Assembly: GCA_023417785.1 (NCBI GenBank)
Contig: JAEZEH010000109.1
Location: forward strand, 25,289-89,288
From: Bacteroidota bacterium
GTDB lineage: Bacteria > Bacteroidota > Bacteroidia > Cytophagales > Cyclobacteriaceae
DNA: 64,000 bases
Direction: 5' to 3'
Shown here piece by piece: positions 16,548 to 25,540 of the stretch. Made by a program: the position numbers and the translations under genes. The notes below the pieces were generated by a model, which had not been told where the DNA came from, ran no database searches, and saw nothing but the letters and a program-made list of their open reading frames with translations. Position 1 is the first letter of the stretch, and each line of letters opens with the position of its first letter.

Positions 16548-18972
16548 GAACAGCGTCGCGTTTTGATCGCTGCTCTTTGGATTGCTTTATGCGGTAGCTA
16601 ACCGTAAGATTGATCTGGCGCGGCCTGAATTGATTTGTGCGGTCGGTGTAAAACGTTGCACCTTCCGCGACGTTTCTGAACTTTCTGGAATTGAAAACAT
16701 CAAGCACCGTGAGATTAACGGTACCGTTCCCCTTCAAAACATCCCGACTCAGGGATACATCATTGAAGAATAGAGATTTCCTTCGCCCCTGAACAGTCTT
16801 TTGCGGCGCTTCATAATTTGTGCGCAGCTGGAAATCTATTCCGCGAGGCAGGGAGAAGCGCGACGTCTGGCGCGCGAACCAGCTATATGTAGTGTTTTGA
16901 AATGTTGATTGAATATTTCTCCCGTCAATATCCGCGTAGAAGAAATTGAAATTGGCGTCCCATTTCCACCATCGGGTAAGCTCAAACGTCCCGGCGATCT
17001 CCACGCCGTAAGCCTTTTCACTACGAAGATTTTCAGTACGTGTTATGGAGATACCATCCTGATTTACCTGCCTTATATTATCGATTTTGTCGGTAGTGCT
17101 TCGGGCGTACAGCGCACTTGATAATGACCCTTGTTCAAAATATTTAATGTGGCCAATCTCCATCACATGACTAAATTCAGGATCAAGGTCCGGATTTCCG
17201 CTGTAGAAGTTGCGCTCGTCGGAGTAGGTCATATAGGGGCTCAGGTCGTTGTAATAGGGCCTCCGTATCCGCCTGCTGTATGACATCTGCAGGTTGTGTT
17301 CGTTTCGTAAATTGAACGTAATGTGGGCGCTTGGAAAGAGGTTATAATATTTTCGGGAATTGACTTCATTGGTTTCTTTAAGCGTAGTTTTTACATCAGT
17401 CCACTCGCTTCGCAGACCCGCCTGATAAGATACGCGGCCAGTCTTGTTGCCGATTATCCCATAGGCGGCCAGGATGTTCTCGTCATAATGAAAAATGTTA
17501 TCAAGCCCGGGGAGCGGCTCGAATATCCCCGATTGATTGCGTTGCGTCACCAGAAAGTCGTTAACCATACTTCGAAAGCTGGTGCGTAATCCGGCCTCAA
17601 CCTTTCCTTCGGTGGAAATAGGTTTTACATAGTCAGCCTGTAACAGCCACTGTTTTTCCCATTCATCGTTTACGGATTTCTGAAGCTTTGCCTTATCGGG
17701 ACTCTCCGTTCCGTCGGGAGCAAAGCCGAACTCGGTGAACGTCTGATCCGAATATTCCCAGTTGTCCAGAAACTTGGCCTCAGCTATAAACTCGTGTCCT
17801 TTGCCGGAAAAGATTTTCTTGTATATGAGCGAGTATTCAGAATTTGGTTCGATTTCGTCTTCGTCCTGACGCCGGGTGCTGTAACCCAACGGATTGGTTA
17901 GCGTATTCACATAGTCGCGGTAGATAATATCAGTAATTCGTTTGGCATCACTACGCCGGAAAAGGTAGGATCCTGTAAGAATGCTTTTTTCGGTAAAGTA
18001 AATGTCTATTCCGCCGCGGATGTTGTTGTTTAATCCACTAAGTGAGGCAGTATTGGATTGCTTAAGGAGAAGTGTATCATTTTCCCCGTATACTTCCTGG
18101 TACAACCTGCTGAAACCGGGTTGATCGCGATATGCCAGACTGTAATTGATAAAGAAGTTTACTTTTTTATGACGGTAGTTGAGATTAGCCGCCAGTCCAT
18201 AATTATCGGGGTGACCAAGAATAACATCGAACGAGCCGTTGAATCCCTGGTTAGTTTCTTTTTTCAGGATGATGTTGATTACCCCGCCAAGCCCCTCAGC
18301 TTCATACCGCGCCGATGGATTGGTAACCACTTCAACACGTTCGATCATGCTGGCGGGAAGTTGCTGTAATCCACTGCCGCCTTTGAAACTGACGAGACCC
18401 GATGGTTTACCATCAATCAATATCCTGACGTTGTCGCTGCCTCTGAGCCGTACATTGCCTTCCGGATCCACGGCAACGGAAGGAATGTTCATCAGTATAT
18501 CGGAGGCTGACCCGCCGCTGTTGGCGAGATCCTGTCCGACATTGAAGATCTTTTTGTCAAGGGTGAGTTCCATGGTGCTTTTTTCGGCCCGGACAACAAC
18601 CTCGTTAAGGACATCGGAATTTGCCTGGAGAAGAATGTTTCCAAAAGTCTTCCCGGGATTGTCAGCGGCGAGTTCAAAGACAGGTAGTGTAACCGTTGAA
18701 AAGCCAAGAAAGCTTACTTCCGCGTAATACGTGCCGAAGGGAACCTCTATCGTGAATTTGCCACGGTTGTCGGTGATGGCACCGTTAACAAGTTCTTTGG
18801 TATGGCTATCATAAATGGCAACGCTCGCGTATTCGAGTGGCGACTTCGAAAGAGAATCGGTGATCGTACCATGGATGAAACCTTTGGATTGGCCCTGCAG
18901 ACTTGCTTGGAACACGGTTATGATTACCACAACGAGAAGCAACCATCTGAGGCGGTAGTATTCTGCGGACAT
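16537..18972 (-). CDS. TonB-dependent receptor-like outer-membrane protein with N-terminal carboxypeptidase-regulatory domain
   Basis: An 811-residue outer-membrane protein. I use the ATG at 18972, since the longer frame begins with TTG. A signal peptide (LLLVVVIITVFQASLQG) is followed by a carboxypeptidase-regulatory-like beta sandwich (GFIHGTITDSLSKSPLEYAS, about residues 30-115), a plug domain (about 120-245; DILMNIPSVAVDPEGNVRLRG, then ERVEVVTNPSARYEAEGLGG) and a 22-strand-type barrel of the OMP_b-brl_3 group. This subgroup is common in Bacteroidetes and its ligands are mostly unknown. There is no SusD partner. The 3' end overlaps the monooxygenase gene by 11 bases. Confidence 0.9.
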   Translation of the reverse strand: MSAEYYRLRWLLLVVVIITVFQASLQGQSKGFIHGTITDSLSKSPLEYASVAIYDSHTKELVNGAITDNRGKFTIEVPFGTYYAEVSFLGFSTVTLPVFELAADNPGKTFGNILLQANSDVLNEVVVRAEKSTMELTLDKKIFNVGQDLANSGGSASDILMNIPSVAVDPEGNVRLRGSDNVRILIDGKPSGLVSFKGGSGLQQLPASMIERVEVVTNPSARYEAEGLGGVINIILKKETNQGFNGSFDVILGHPDNYGLAANLNYRHKKVNFFINYSLAYRDQPGFSRLYQEVYGENDTLLLKQSNTASLSGLNNNIRGGIDIYFTEKSILTGSYLFRRSDAKRITDIIYRDYVNTLTNPLGYSTRRQDEDEIEPNSEYSLIYKKIFSGKGHEFIAEAKFLDNWEYSDQTFTEFGFAPDGTESPDKAKLQKSVNDEWEKQWLLQADYVKPISTEGKVEAGLRTSFRSMVNDFLVTQRNQSGIFEPLPGLDNIFHYDENILAAYGIIGNKTGRVSYQAGLRSEWTDVKTTLKETNEVNSRKYYNLFPSAHITFNLRNEHNLQMSYSRRIRRPYYNDLSPYMTYSDERNFYSGNPDLDPEFSHVMEIGHIKYFEQGSLSSALYARSTTDKIDNIRQVNQDGISITRTENLRSEKAYGVEIAGTFELTRWWKWDANFNFFYADIDGRNIQSTFQNTTYSWFARQTSRFSLPRGIDFQLRTNYEAPQKTVQGRRKSLFFNDVSLSRDVLKGNGTVNLTVLDVFNSRKFRNVAEGATFYTDRTNQFRPRQINLTVSYRIKQSKEQRSKRDAVLTE

Positions 18973-19124
18973 AGGGTACGTTTGATGCAAGTTATACCGC
19001 AGCTATAACTTTTCCGAAAATATGGGATGAACAGCGATAGCGTTATTCCCATGGTCTGTTTACGGATAATGAACCGTCAATTGTCAAAAAATCGTGTGCG
19101 TTCGGTTTGCCGGATGGCAAATAA

Positions 19125-19166
19125 AAAAGGTGCAGAAACCCAAACCAAAAGGAACCTGCACCTTTT
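19125..19166 (-). terminator. Rho-independent terminator
   Basis: An 11-bp perfect stem (AAAAGGTGCAG with CTGCACCTTTT) encloses a 20-base loop. Read on the minus strand the stem ends in a run of six or more T. It lies 27 bases after the stop of the minus-strand gene 19193-19750, which it would terminate; the A/T-rich flanks could make it work in both directions. Confidence 0.8.
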
Positions 19167-19192
19167 AATATTTTGGTATTCCGGGACCCAAA

Positions 19193-19750
19193 CTATCCGG
19201 AAGACCGTTCGGTCACTTCCGGAGGATGAGCGATTGGCATGCGGTAAGCCGCAGCAAGGTCACCGACTCTATTAGTTCTTCCCACATCAGCCTGCCACCC
19301 GGAGGTATGCGGGCTAAGGGAAATGGTTTCAAGGAGATATTCTTTAATAAACGAAATTATGGTTTTACTGTCGCGCTGCTGTTCGGGGTTATTATCGGTA
19401 AACGTGTTGACGTAACGGTCGAGGGCATGTTGGAGCCGCTCCGTTTCTTCGTCGCGGACACATATAATGGTCAGTGTATCGGCCGCGTACTTTTGTTTCA
19501 CAAGGCGGTAGAAGGTGCCATTGTGTTTGAAAATCCCCTGAACGCGTTCAAATTCCGCGGCATCGGGAACGTAAGGAATAGTTAATGGTAATTTGACAGT
19601 GAATGTCTGCGAAGCACTAAATTCATCGCGGTCCAGCCTGATTTCAGCCTTTCGGTTATGTTGCCATTCGAGACAAAGCAGAACGGCATAATACCCCATC
19701 ACATTGAGGAGCAAAAGCAAAACGAGCGCTATGGGGAGAGCTTTCTTCAA
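19193..19750 (-). CDS. Hypothetical membrane-anchored protein
   Basis: A 185-residue protein I do not recognise. It starts with a single hydrophobic segment (MKKALPIALVLLLLLNVMGYYAVLL), so it is probably anchored in the inner membrane with the rest outside the cytoplasm. The remainder is mixed alpha/beta with a helical middle (DEETERLQHALDRYVNTF) and a polar, probably disordered C-terminus. It has its own terminator downstream and is upstream of, but separated from, the TonB-receptor gene on the same strand. The length, signal segment and terminator support a real gene. Confidence 0.7.
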   Translation of the reverse strand: MKKALPIALVLLLLLNVMGYYAVLLCLEWQHNRKAEIRLDRDEFSASQTFTVKLPLTIPYVPDAAEFERVQGIFKHNGTFYRLVKQKYAADTLTIICVRDEETERLQHALDRYVNTFTDNNPEQQRDSKTIISFIKEYLLETISLSPHTSGWQADVGRTNRVGDLAAAYRMPIAHPPEVTERSSG

Positions 19751-19955
19751 GGGTTAACAGAGAACCGAATCTAGGAATTGATGGCCGACAAACAAAGGAA
19801 CCAGTGTGTTTTTTTCTGCGTATCATGGTCAATGAGAGCAAATTGGTTACGTTTCAGTAGACAATCCTGTCTGTTTCAGGGTTGTAACATGTAATTTGTA
19901 CGCAATGAACCTTTCTTTATATTTGATGTATACACCATACGTCACCTTTTTTAAA

Positions 19956-22900
19956 ATGATCAATTCTCTTTCACACCACTCCCTGATACGGCGTGTGTAT
20001 TCTTCTTTGGTCTCAAACAAGAAAACCTTAAGTTGTTTAGTAACCCTTTTGCTTCTGGTATCAACATCTTGTTCCGAGAAGAAAGAGGAGGTTCGCATAC
20101 TTGTATTTAGTAAAACGGCAGGGTTTCGCCATGAATCAATCCCCGCAGGAATTGAAGCCATAAAGAAGCTCGCGGCGAAGCGAAATATATTGGTTGATAC
20201 AACCGAAAACTCGGCCAACTTCAATGAAGAGAACCTTCGGCGGTACAGTGCCGTGGTGTTTCTCAGCACTACCGGTGACGTGCTTAATCAGGAGCAGCAA
20301 AATGACTTTGAAAGGTTCATTCAGGCCGGCGGAGGCTTTCTTGGAATTCATGCCGCGAGTGATACCGAGTATGACTGGCAATGGTTTGGCAAGTTGGTTG
20401 GCGCCTACTTCGAAAGTCACCCGAACAATCCCAATGTCAGGGAAGGGGACTTCATTACGGTAGACCACAATCATCCGTCGACTGACTCCCTGCCTGAAAG
20501 ATTTCGCCGGTCAGATGAGTTTTACAACTTTCGCAACATCAATCCTGAAACCAAAGTACTGGTTAAGATCGATGAGTCTACTTACGAAGGCGGAACCAAC
20601 GGTGATAATCACCCAATGTCATGGTACCACGAATACGACGGGGGTCGCGCGTTTTACACGGCGATGGGACACACTGATGAAAGCTTTGAGGAAGACCTTT
20701 TCCTCAACCACGTGGACGGAGGTTTGGAATGGATTCTTGGCGGCAATGGTCCGGTGAAGCTGAATTACAAAGTTGCGAAAACCCGTCGTGTGCCGGAAGA
20801 AAACCGTTTCACCAAGATTATCCTCGAAGAGAAGCTGGACGAACCCGTGGAGCTTGCTGTGTTGCCTGATAGCCGAGTGCTGTTTATAGAACGGAAAGGA
20901 AATGTTAAGCTGTTTGATAGCAAAACCGGTAAATCAAAAGTCATAGCGAAAATTCCCGTCAGTACGAAATACAAATTCAGGGACGGCAATCGGGCGGAAG
21001 CCGAAGACGGGCTTCTGGGTATCGCTCTTGATCCGGGTTTCAGGGAAAACAATTGGATATATTTGTACTATTCTCCTGCGGGTGATGACCCCAAAAATAT
21101 TCTTACCCGGTACGAGTTCAGGAATGACCAGTTGGTAGAGGGATCGATGAAAGTACTTCTGGAAATACCCGTACAACGTGAGCAGTGCTGCCACACGGGT
21201 GGATCCATAGCATTTGATGGGAACGGGAACCTTTATCTCTCGACCGGTGACAATACCAGTCCGCGAAATACGGCCTATGCTCCGATTGATGAACGACCGG
21301 GGCGTGGTCCGTGGGATGCTCAGAAGGGTTCGTCTAACACGAATGATCTGCGGGGCAAGATTATTCGGATACACCCTGAACCGGATGGAACATATACGAT
21401 TCCGGAAGGCAATCTTTTTCCAAAGGGAATGGACAAGACACGCCCGGAGATCTATGTAATGGGTGGACGCAATCCCTACCGTATCTCTGTCGACAAACGC
21501 ACCGGCTACCTGTACTGGGGTGATGTCGGACCCGATGCCGGCCAGGACAGTGTGAACCGTGGACCGAAGGCTTTTGATGAAATTAATCAGGCGCGGAAGC
21601 CGGGCTTCTTCGGCTGGCCCTATTTCGTCGGAGACAATCAGGCCTACTATGAACGTGACTTTGCGACAGGAAAGGCGGGCGAACCTTACAATCCGGAAAA
21701 GCCGATTAACAACTCGCCAAACAATACAGGGCTCACCGAACTGCCTCCGGCGCAGAAGGCGTTTATCTGGTATCCGTATGATGAATCAAAGGAGTTTCCG
21801 CTTCTTGGAAAGGGAGGGAGGACTTCTATGGCGGGTCCTGTTTTCTATGCGGCTGATTTCAACAATGCCAAAAGAGCGTTCCCTGATTACTATGACGGCA
21901 AGTTTTTCATTTACGAATGGATGCGCGGATGGATTATGGCCGTAACTATGGATGAGGAAGGAAATTATGTTTCGATGGAGCACTTCATGCCTGGTCATAA
22001 ATTCAGTAACCCCATGGATATGGAATTCGGACCGGATGGCGACCTCTATCTGCTGGAATACGGAACTGCCTGGTTCCAGGGCAACGAAGATGCCAGGTTG
22101 GTGCGTGTCGAATATAATGGAGGCAATCGTAAACCAGTGGTCCACCTCGCGACGGATCGCTCGAAAGGCGCGGTGCCGATGACGGTTCAGCTGACCTCGC
22201 AGGGAACAAAAGATTTTGATCGCGATGAATTGAAGTTTACATGGAATATAACGGACAGTGACGGGAAACAAATTGCAACCATCAAAGAACCGGATGCCAC
22301 CTACACTTTTGAAAAGCCTGGTGTGTATAAAGCTTCGCTCGAAGTAAACGATGGCAAAGGAGAAGTGGCCTCGCGAGGCCTTGAGATACACGCGGGAAAT
22401 GAGCCACCGCAGTTAACGTTTGACATAACCCGTGGCAATGAAACGTTTTTCTTTCCGGGGCAATCCTTCGACTACGAAGTTTCCGTTTCCGACAAGGAAG
22501 ACGGTAACCTCAACAATGGTATCGCTGCTGAGGAAGTATCCGTTACGATCGATTATCTGCCGGAAGGTTTTGATAAAACACAAATTGTTCAGGGGCACCT
22601 CGCCGCGGACGAAAGTGCACGCTTCATTCAAGGCAAGACCCTTATGGAGAACAGCGATTGCAAATCTTGTCACCTGATTGATAAAAAGTCAATCGGACCG
22701 AACTATAAAGAGGTGGCTGAAAAGTATAAGGACGATCCCAATGCGGTTGAATACCTCGCAAAAAAGATTGTTGACGGAGGCGGTGGCGTTTGGGGTGAAG
22801 TCAATATGGCTGCGCATCCTCAGCTTTCCCAGGGTGAGGCTGTGGAAATGGTGAAGTATATACTGAGTCTTGAATCAATGGAAGAAACACCCTCGCTACC

Positions 22901-23489
22901 AGCTAAGGGCAGTTACACAACAACCGTTGACAAAGGTGTGAACCCTGGCGGTGTGTTTCTGATTCGCGCGGCCTATTCCGATAAGGGTGCAAATGGTTTA
23001 CCTCCGGCACGTTCCGAAAAAACAGTTATGCTAAGAAGTTCAGACGTCGCCGCCGGGACGGCCGATGTATCTGAGGATGTGCAGAAGTTCAAACTTCCGG
23101 ACATGGCCAATACGCTGATGATTGGTCAGAAGGATGGGGCCTTTATCGGCTTTCAGCAACTGGATATGACCGGGGTCGATCAGATTACATTTGTGACATC
23201 GGCCGTAAAACAGTTCGGTATGACCGGAGGTACGGTTGAAGTTCGGCTAGGCGCTCCCACAGGTGCCTTGATCGGTGAATCGTCGCAGATTGTTCCGGTT
23301 GCAAGTCCGGCGCAGGGTAGACCGGCCCCATCGGTTGTAAGTGCCAAAGTCAAACCCGTTAGTGGTTACCATGATGTGTATTTCATCTACAGAAATAGCA
23401 ACGCGGCCCCAGGGCAAATGCTTTTTGTGATGTTGCAGATTCAATTCGGTTACAATCCTGAATCCGTGAAAGTTGCATCGATGGATTAA
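19956..23489 (+). CDS. ThuA / PQQ-type sugar dehydrogenase / PKD / cytochrome c multidomain lipoprotein
   Basis: About 1177 residues from the ATG at 19956 (an upstream in-frame ATG exists at 19896). A lipobox at LVSTSC (Cys39) makes it a lipoprotein. Domains in order: ThuA-like trehalose-utilisation fold (about 46-262, starting VRILVFSKTAGFRHESI); a glucose/sorbosone dehydrogenase-type beta-propeller (about 283-723, with HTGGSIAFDGNGNLYLSTGD); a PKD domain (725-815); a second Ig-like stretch; a c-type cytochrome with CKSCH (Cys902, Cys905, His906) and a likely axial Met in VNMAAHP; and a C-terminal CBM6-like sandwich (about 1000-1177). The layout suggests oxidation of a sugar outside the inner membrane with electrons passed through the attached heme. 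The exact substrate is unknown. Confidence 0.88.
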   Translation: MINSLSHHSLIRRVYSSLVSNKKTLSCLVTLLLLVSTSCSEKKEEVRILVFSKTAGFRHESIPAGIEAIKKLAAKRNILVDTTENSANFNEENLRRYSAVVFLSTTGDVLNQEQQNDFERFIQAGGGFLGIHAASDTEYDWQWFGKLVGAYFESHPNNPNVREGDFITVDHNHPSTDSLPERFRRSDEFYNFRNINPETKVLVKIDESTYEGGTNGDNHPMSWYHEYDGGRAFYTAMGHTDESFEEDLFLNHVDGGLEWILGGNGPVKLNYKVAKTRRVPEENRFTKIILEEKLDEPVELAVLPDSRVLFIERKGNVKLFDSKTGKSKVIAKIPVSTKYKFRDGNRAEAEDGLLGIALDPGFRENNWIYLYYSPAGDDPKNILTRYEFRNDQLVEGSMKVLLEIPVQREQCCHTGGSIAFDGNGNLYLSTGDNTSPRNTAYAPIDERPGRGPWDAQKGSSNTNDLRGKIIRIHPEPDGTYTIPEGNLFPKGMDKTRPEIYVMGGRNPYRISVDKRTGYLYWGDVGPDAGQDSVNRGPKAFDEINQARKPGFFGWPYFVGDNQAYYERDFATGKAGEPYNPEKPINNSPNNTGLTELPPAQKAFIWYPYDESKEFPLLGKGGRTSMAGPVFYAADFNNAKRAFPDYYDGKFFIYEWMRGWIMAVTMDEEGNYVSMEHFMPGHKFSNPMDMEFGPDGDLYLLEYGTAWFQGNEDARLVRVEYNGGNRKPVVHLATDRSKGAVPMTVQLTSQGTKDFDRDELKFTWNITDSDGKQIATIKEPDATYTFEKPGVYKASLEVNDGKGEVASRGLEIHAGNEPPQLTFDITRGNETFFFPGQSFDYEVSVSDKEDGNLNNGIAAEEVSVTIDYLPEGFDKTQIVQGHLAADESARFIQGKTLMENSDCKSCHLIDKKSIGPNYKEVAEKYKDDPNAVEYLAKKIVDGGGGVWGEVNMAAHPQLSQGEAVEMVKYILSLESMEETPSLPAKGSYTTTVDKGVNPGGVFLIRAAYSDKGANGLPPARSEKTVMLRSSDVAAGTADVSEDVQKFKLPDMANTLMIGQKDGAFIGFQQLDMTGVDQITFVTSAVKQFGMTGGTVEVRLGAPTGALIGESSQIVPVASPAQGRPAPSVVSAKVKPVSGYHDVYFIYRNSNAAPGQMLFVMLQIQFGYNPESVKVASMD

Positions 23490-24237
23490 GTTTCTGGTTC
23501 CAAATTTCAGGTTCCACAGATAGCCAGGGAGGCTTATGTGTTATCCTTACTAAAACATCTTTTCAGATCTGAGAAAGTCGCATACATTACTCAGGTGCTG
23601 ACTTCTTGCCATCAGTTCTTCTTGTCGGTCGGAAAGTATTTCAAGATTGATTCGCAGTTCAATCTGGGAGACGAACAGTTGATCCCGTATCTTTTGCAGT
23701 TCCCGGAGCCGGTTTCCAATTGTCGCCAGGTCATCAGTCTTAGTCATGCATCGACGATTCAAAAAACCATACCCGATGCGTTGTTTTCGAATTTGTTCCC
23801 TTAAGGAAACAAAAGATGTTCTAAAGCAGTTTAAGCGGAAGCATCGCTCAGAGATCCGTCAGCTTCTTCAAAACCCGCTTAAACTGATCCTGGAAAGTTC
23901 CTCAGTTGCATATTTTATAATGCGACGTCGTGATCGGGACAAGTCCTTTCGGTCTAACAACTCTCAAAGCCTCATGTCTGTTTTCCTGATCGCACCCTTT
24001 GATAATCAAGAAATAACTACTTGATTCGCGTGTGAGTAGGGCACAACCTCGCTGAATACATAAGACGATAAGATGTGATTCCTGGTCTGCACGAGATGAT
24101 TAAGCGTATACAAATCTTTGAAATGAAAAATGGTTTTTGCGGGATTTTCCGGAAGGAGGCACACCGATCGGCTGGCACTACTATTTTTAAGCAGCCATGA
24201 GCAAGTATTGTTTTAATGAGGTCCCTAAGCTATATTT
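23490..24237. other. Long intergenic region with inverted repeat, no confident gene
   Basis: Almost 750 bases without a strong coding call. At 23827-23838 and 23875-23886 the 12-base arms CAGTTTAAGCGG / CCGCTTAAACTG match perfectly, with an inner GAAGC/GCTTC stem, giving a large possible hairpin. A 65-codon minus-strand frame (23550-23747) is listed separately. A 92-codon plus frame at 23746-24024 looks like chance because it is rich in Arg and Lys and has no domain pattern. Confidence 0.5.
23550..23747 (-). CDS. Possible small helical protein (doubtful)
   Basis: A 65-codon frame from ATG at 23747. The product is almost entirely helical and charged, with regular hydrophobic spacing (IGNRLRELQKIRDQLF, then RQEELMARSQHL), consistent with a coiled coil. 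The first part also resembles helix 1 of Xre-type DNA-binding proteins, but no helix-turn-helix follows, so it could be a broken remnant of one. No clear ribosome binding site is visible and the opposite strand is also open. Treat as uncertain. Confidence 0.3.
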   Translation of the reverse strand: MTKTDDLATIGNRLRELQKIRDQLFVSQIELRINLEILSDRQEELMARSQHLSNVCDFLRSEKMF

Positions 24238-25386
24238 ATGGTCGTTCGGTCAAAGAGTTATGTTAATAAGCAAGTTGAACCCCAGACGCCGCAAGTGAAA
24301 AGACTTCTTTCGAGAAAATGGTTATGGGTGCAACGGGTTGCCTTTTTCGGAATTCCTTTTGGGCTTATTTTGCTAACCAACGTTGGCAGCAAGCATATGG
24401 CTGGCAAGCATGTTTTTCGGAGTACTGATGAAACGGTGATTGGAATACTCCAGTACTTGCCCGAAGAGTATTACACCAACTCAGACAAGTATCCGCTCAT
24501 TTTATTCCTTCATGGTTTTTACGAACGGGGCATCGACTCGCAAGACCCGGAGTTATTACACGGTACAATCTTCGACGTGTTAAAATTTGGCCTGCCACGT
24601 ACAATTCGTAAAGGCGATAATTATCCATTTATCATTATCTCGCCCCAATTGAAACATCGTTTCGAACGATGGCCCGATTGGTATATTCTCGAAGTAATTA
24701 ATTGGGCAAAAAAGAATCTTCGGGTTGATGAAAAAAGGATTCACGTAACCGGATTAAGCCTTGGTGGCGGAGCAACATTTATCGCGATGCAGGAATTCCC
24801 TGGTTATTTCGCGTCCGGCGCGCCGGTTTGCCCAAACTGGAATGATCCTGCCAAAGCGCCCGCCATAGCGAACGAAGACATCGCGGTGTGGGCATTCCAC
24901 GGTGAGTTTGATGAACAAGTTCCGTTACATACGACTATGTACATGATTGACTCAATCAACAGGAGCAATCCCGACCTTTCGCATAAAGCAGAAGTTCGCG
25001 TCTACGATAGCGCTACCCATGCAATATGGGATCTTGCCTATACCGACGATCACAGCTGGCAATCACCGAACATATATGAATGGATGCTCGGCATCAAGAA
25101 GACGAAAAGCGGGGCAAACCTGCTTCCCACAGCGGAGGCCGGTCCTGACCAATCAGCACACCGCAAAAGTGAGATTACCCTTTCTGGTAAAGGTGTCGAT
25201 GCTGATGGAAACATCCAGGCATACCGTTGGTTACAGATGTATGGCCCGGTGACCACAATTCACAACCCTGAGAGCAGAGAGACACAGGTCACGTTATCCC
25301 GACGCGGTACGTATATGTTCAGATTCACCGTAACAGATGAAAAGGGCGGCACGGATAGTGATTACGTGTCTGTTGTGGTGGAATAA
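24238..25386 (+). CDS. Membrane-anchored esterase-like alpha/beta hydrolase with C-terminal PKD domain
   Basis: A 382-residue protein. Residues about 30-47 are a membrane anchor (VAFFGIPFGLILLTNV) after a basic N-terminus. An alpha/beta-hydrolase domain of the secreted esterase/phospholipase type follows (about 65-285): LILFLHGFYERG for the oxyanion region, nucleophile Ser174 in GLSLGG, acid in the GEFDEQVPLH segment and His in SATHAIWD. The C-terminal 90 residues (PTAEAGPDQSAHRKSEITLSG to the end) are one PKD/REJ-type beta-sandwich, usually for binding polymers or surfaces. It is a close paralogue of the product at 27411 but has one PKD unit instead of four and an anchor instead of a cleavable signal. 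Confidence 0.85.
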   Translation: MVVRSKSYVNKQVEPQTPQVKRLLSRKWLWVQRVAFFGIPFGLILLTNVGSKHMAGKHVFRSTDETVIGILQYLPEEYYTNSDKYPLILFLHGFYERGIDSQDPELLHGTIFDVLKFGLPRTIRKGDNYPFIIISPQLKHRFERWPDWYILEVINWAKKNLRVDEKRIHVTGLSLGGGATFIAMQEFPGYFASGAPVCPNWNDPAKAPAIANEDIAVWAFHGEFDEQVPLHTTMYMIDSINRSNPDLSHKAEVRVYDSATHAIWDLAYTDDHSWQSPNIYEWMLGIKKTKSGANLLPTAEAGPDQSAHRKSEITLSGKGVDADGNIQAYRWLQMYGPVTTIHNPESRETQVTLSRRGTYMFRFTVTDEKGGTDSDYVSVVVE

Positions 25387-25540
25387 CTCGTCGATATGTT
25401 TGAGCCTGCTTAGATGGGCTTTTATTCACCTGAGTCGCTCCCGTGAAAACGCATATCCGTTTTTTCCTGTTGATACCATTTTGTGAATGGTTTCGGGATA
25501 AACTGTTCAATGTTTATTTTGCCTTAAATTTCCTGTCTAT

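Noticed and set aside
23746..24024. 92-codon plus-strand frame, Arg/Lys-rich
   Set aside because: No domain pattern or ribosome-binding site; it runs through the inverted repeat and looks like a chance frame.
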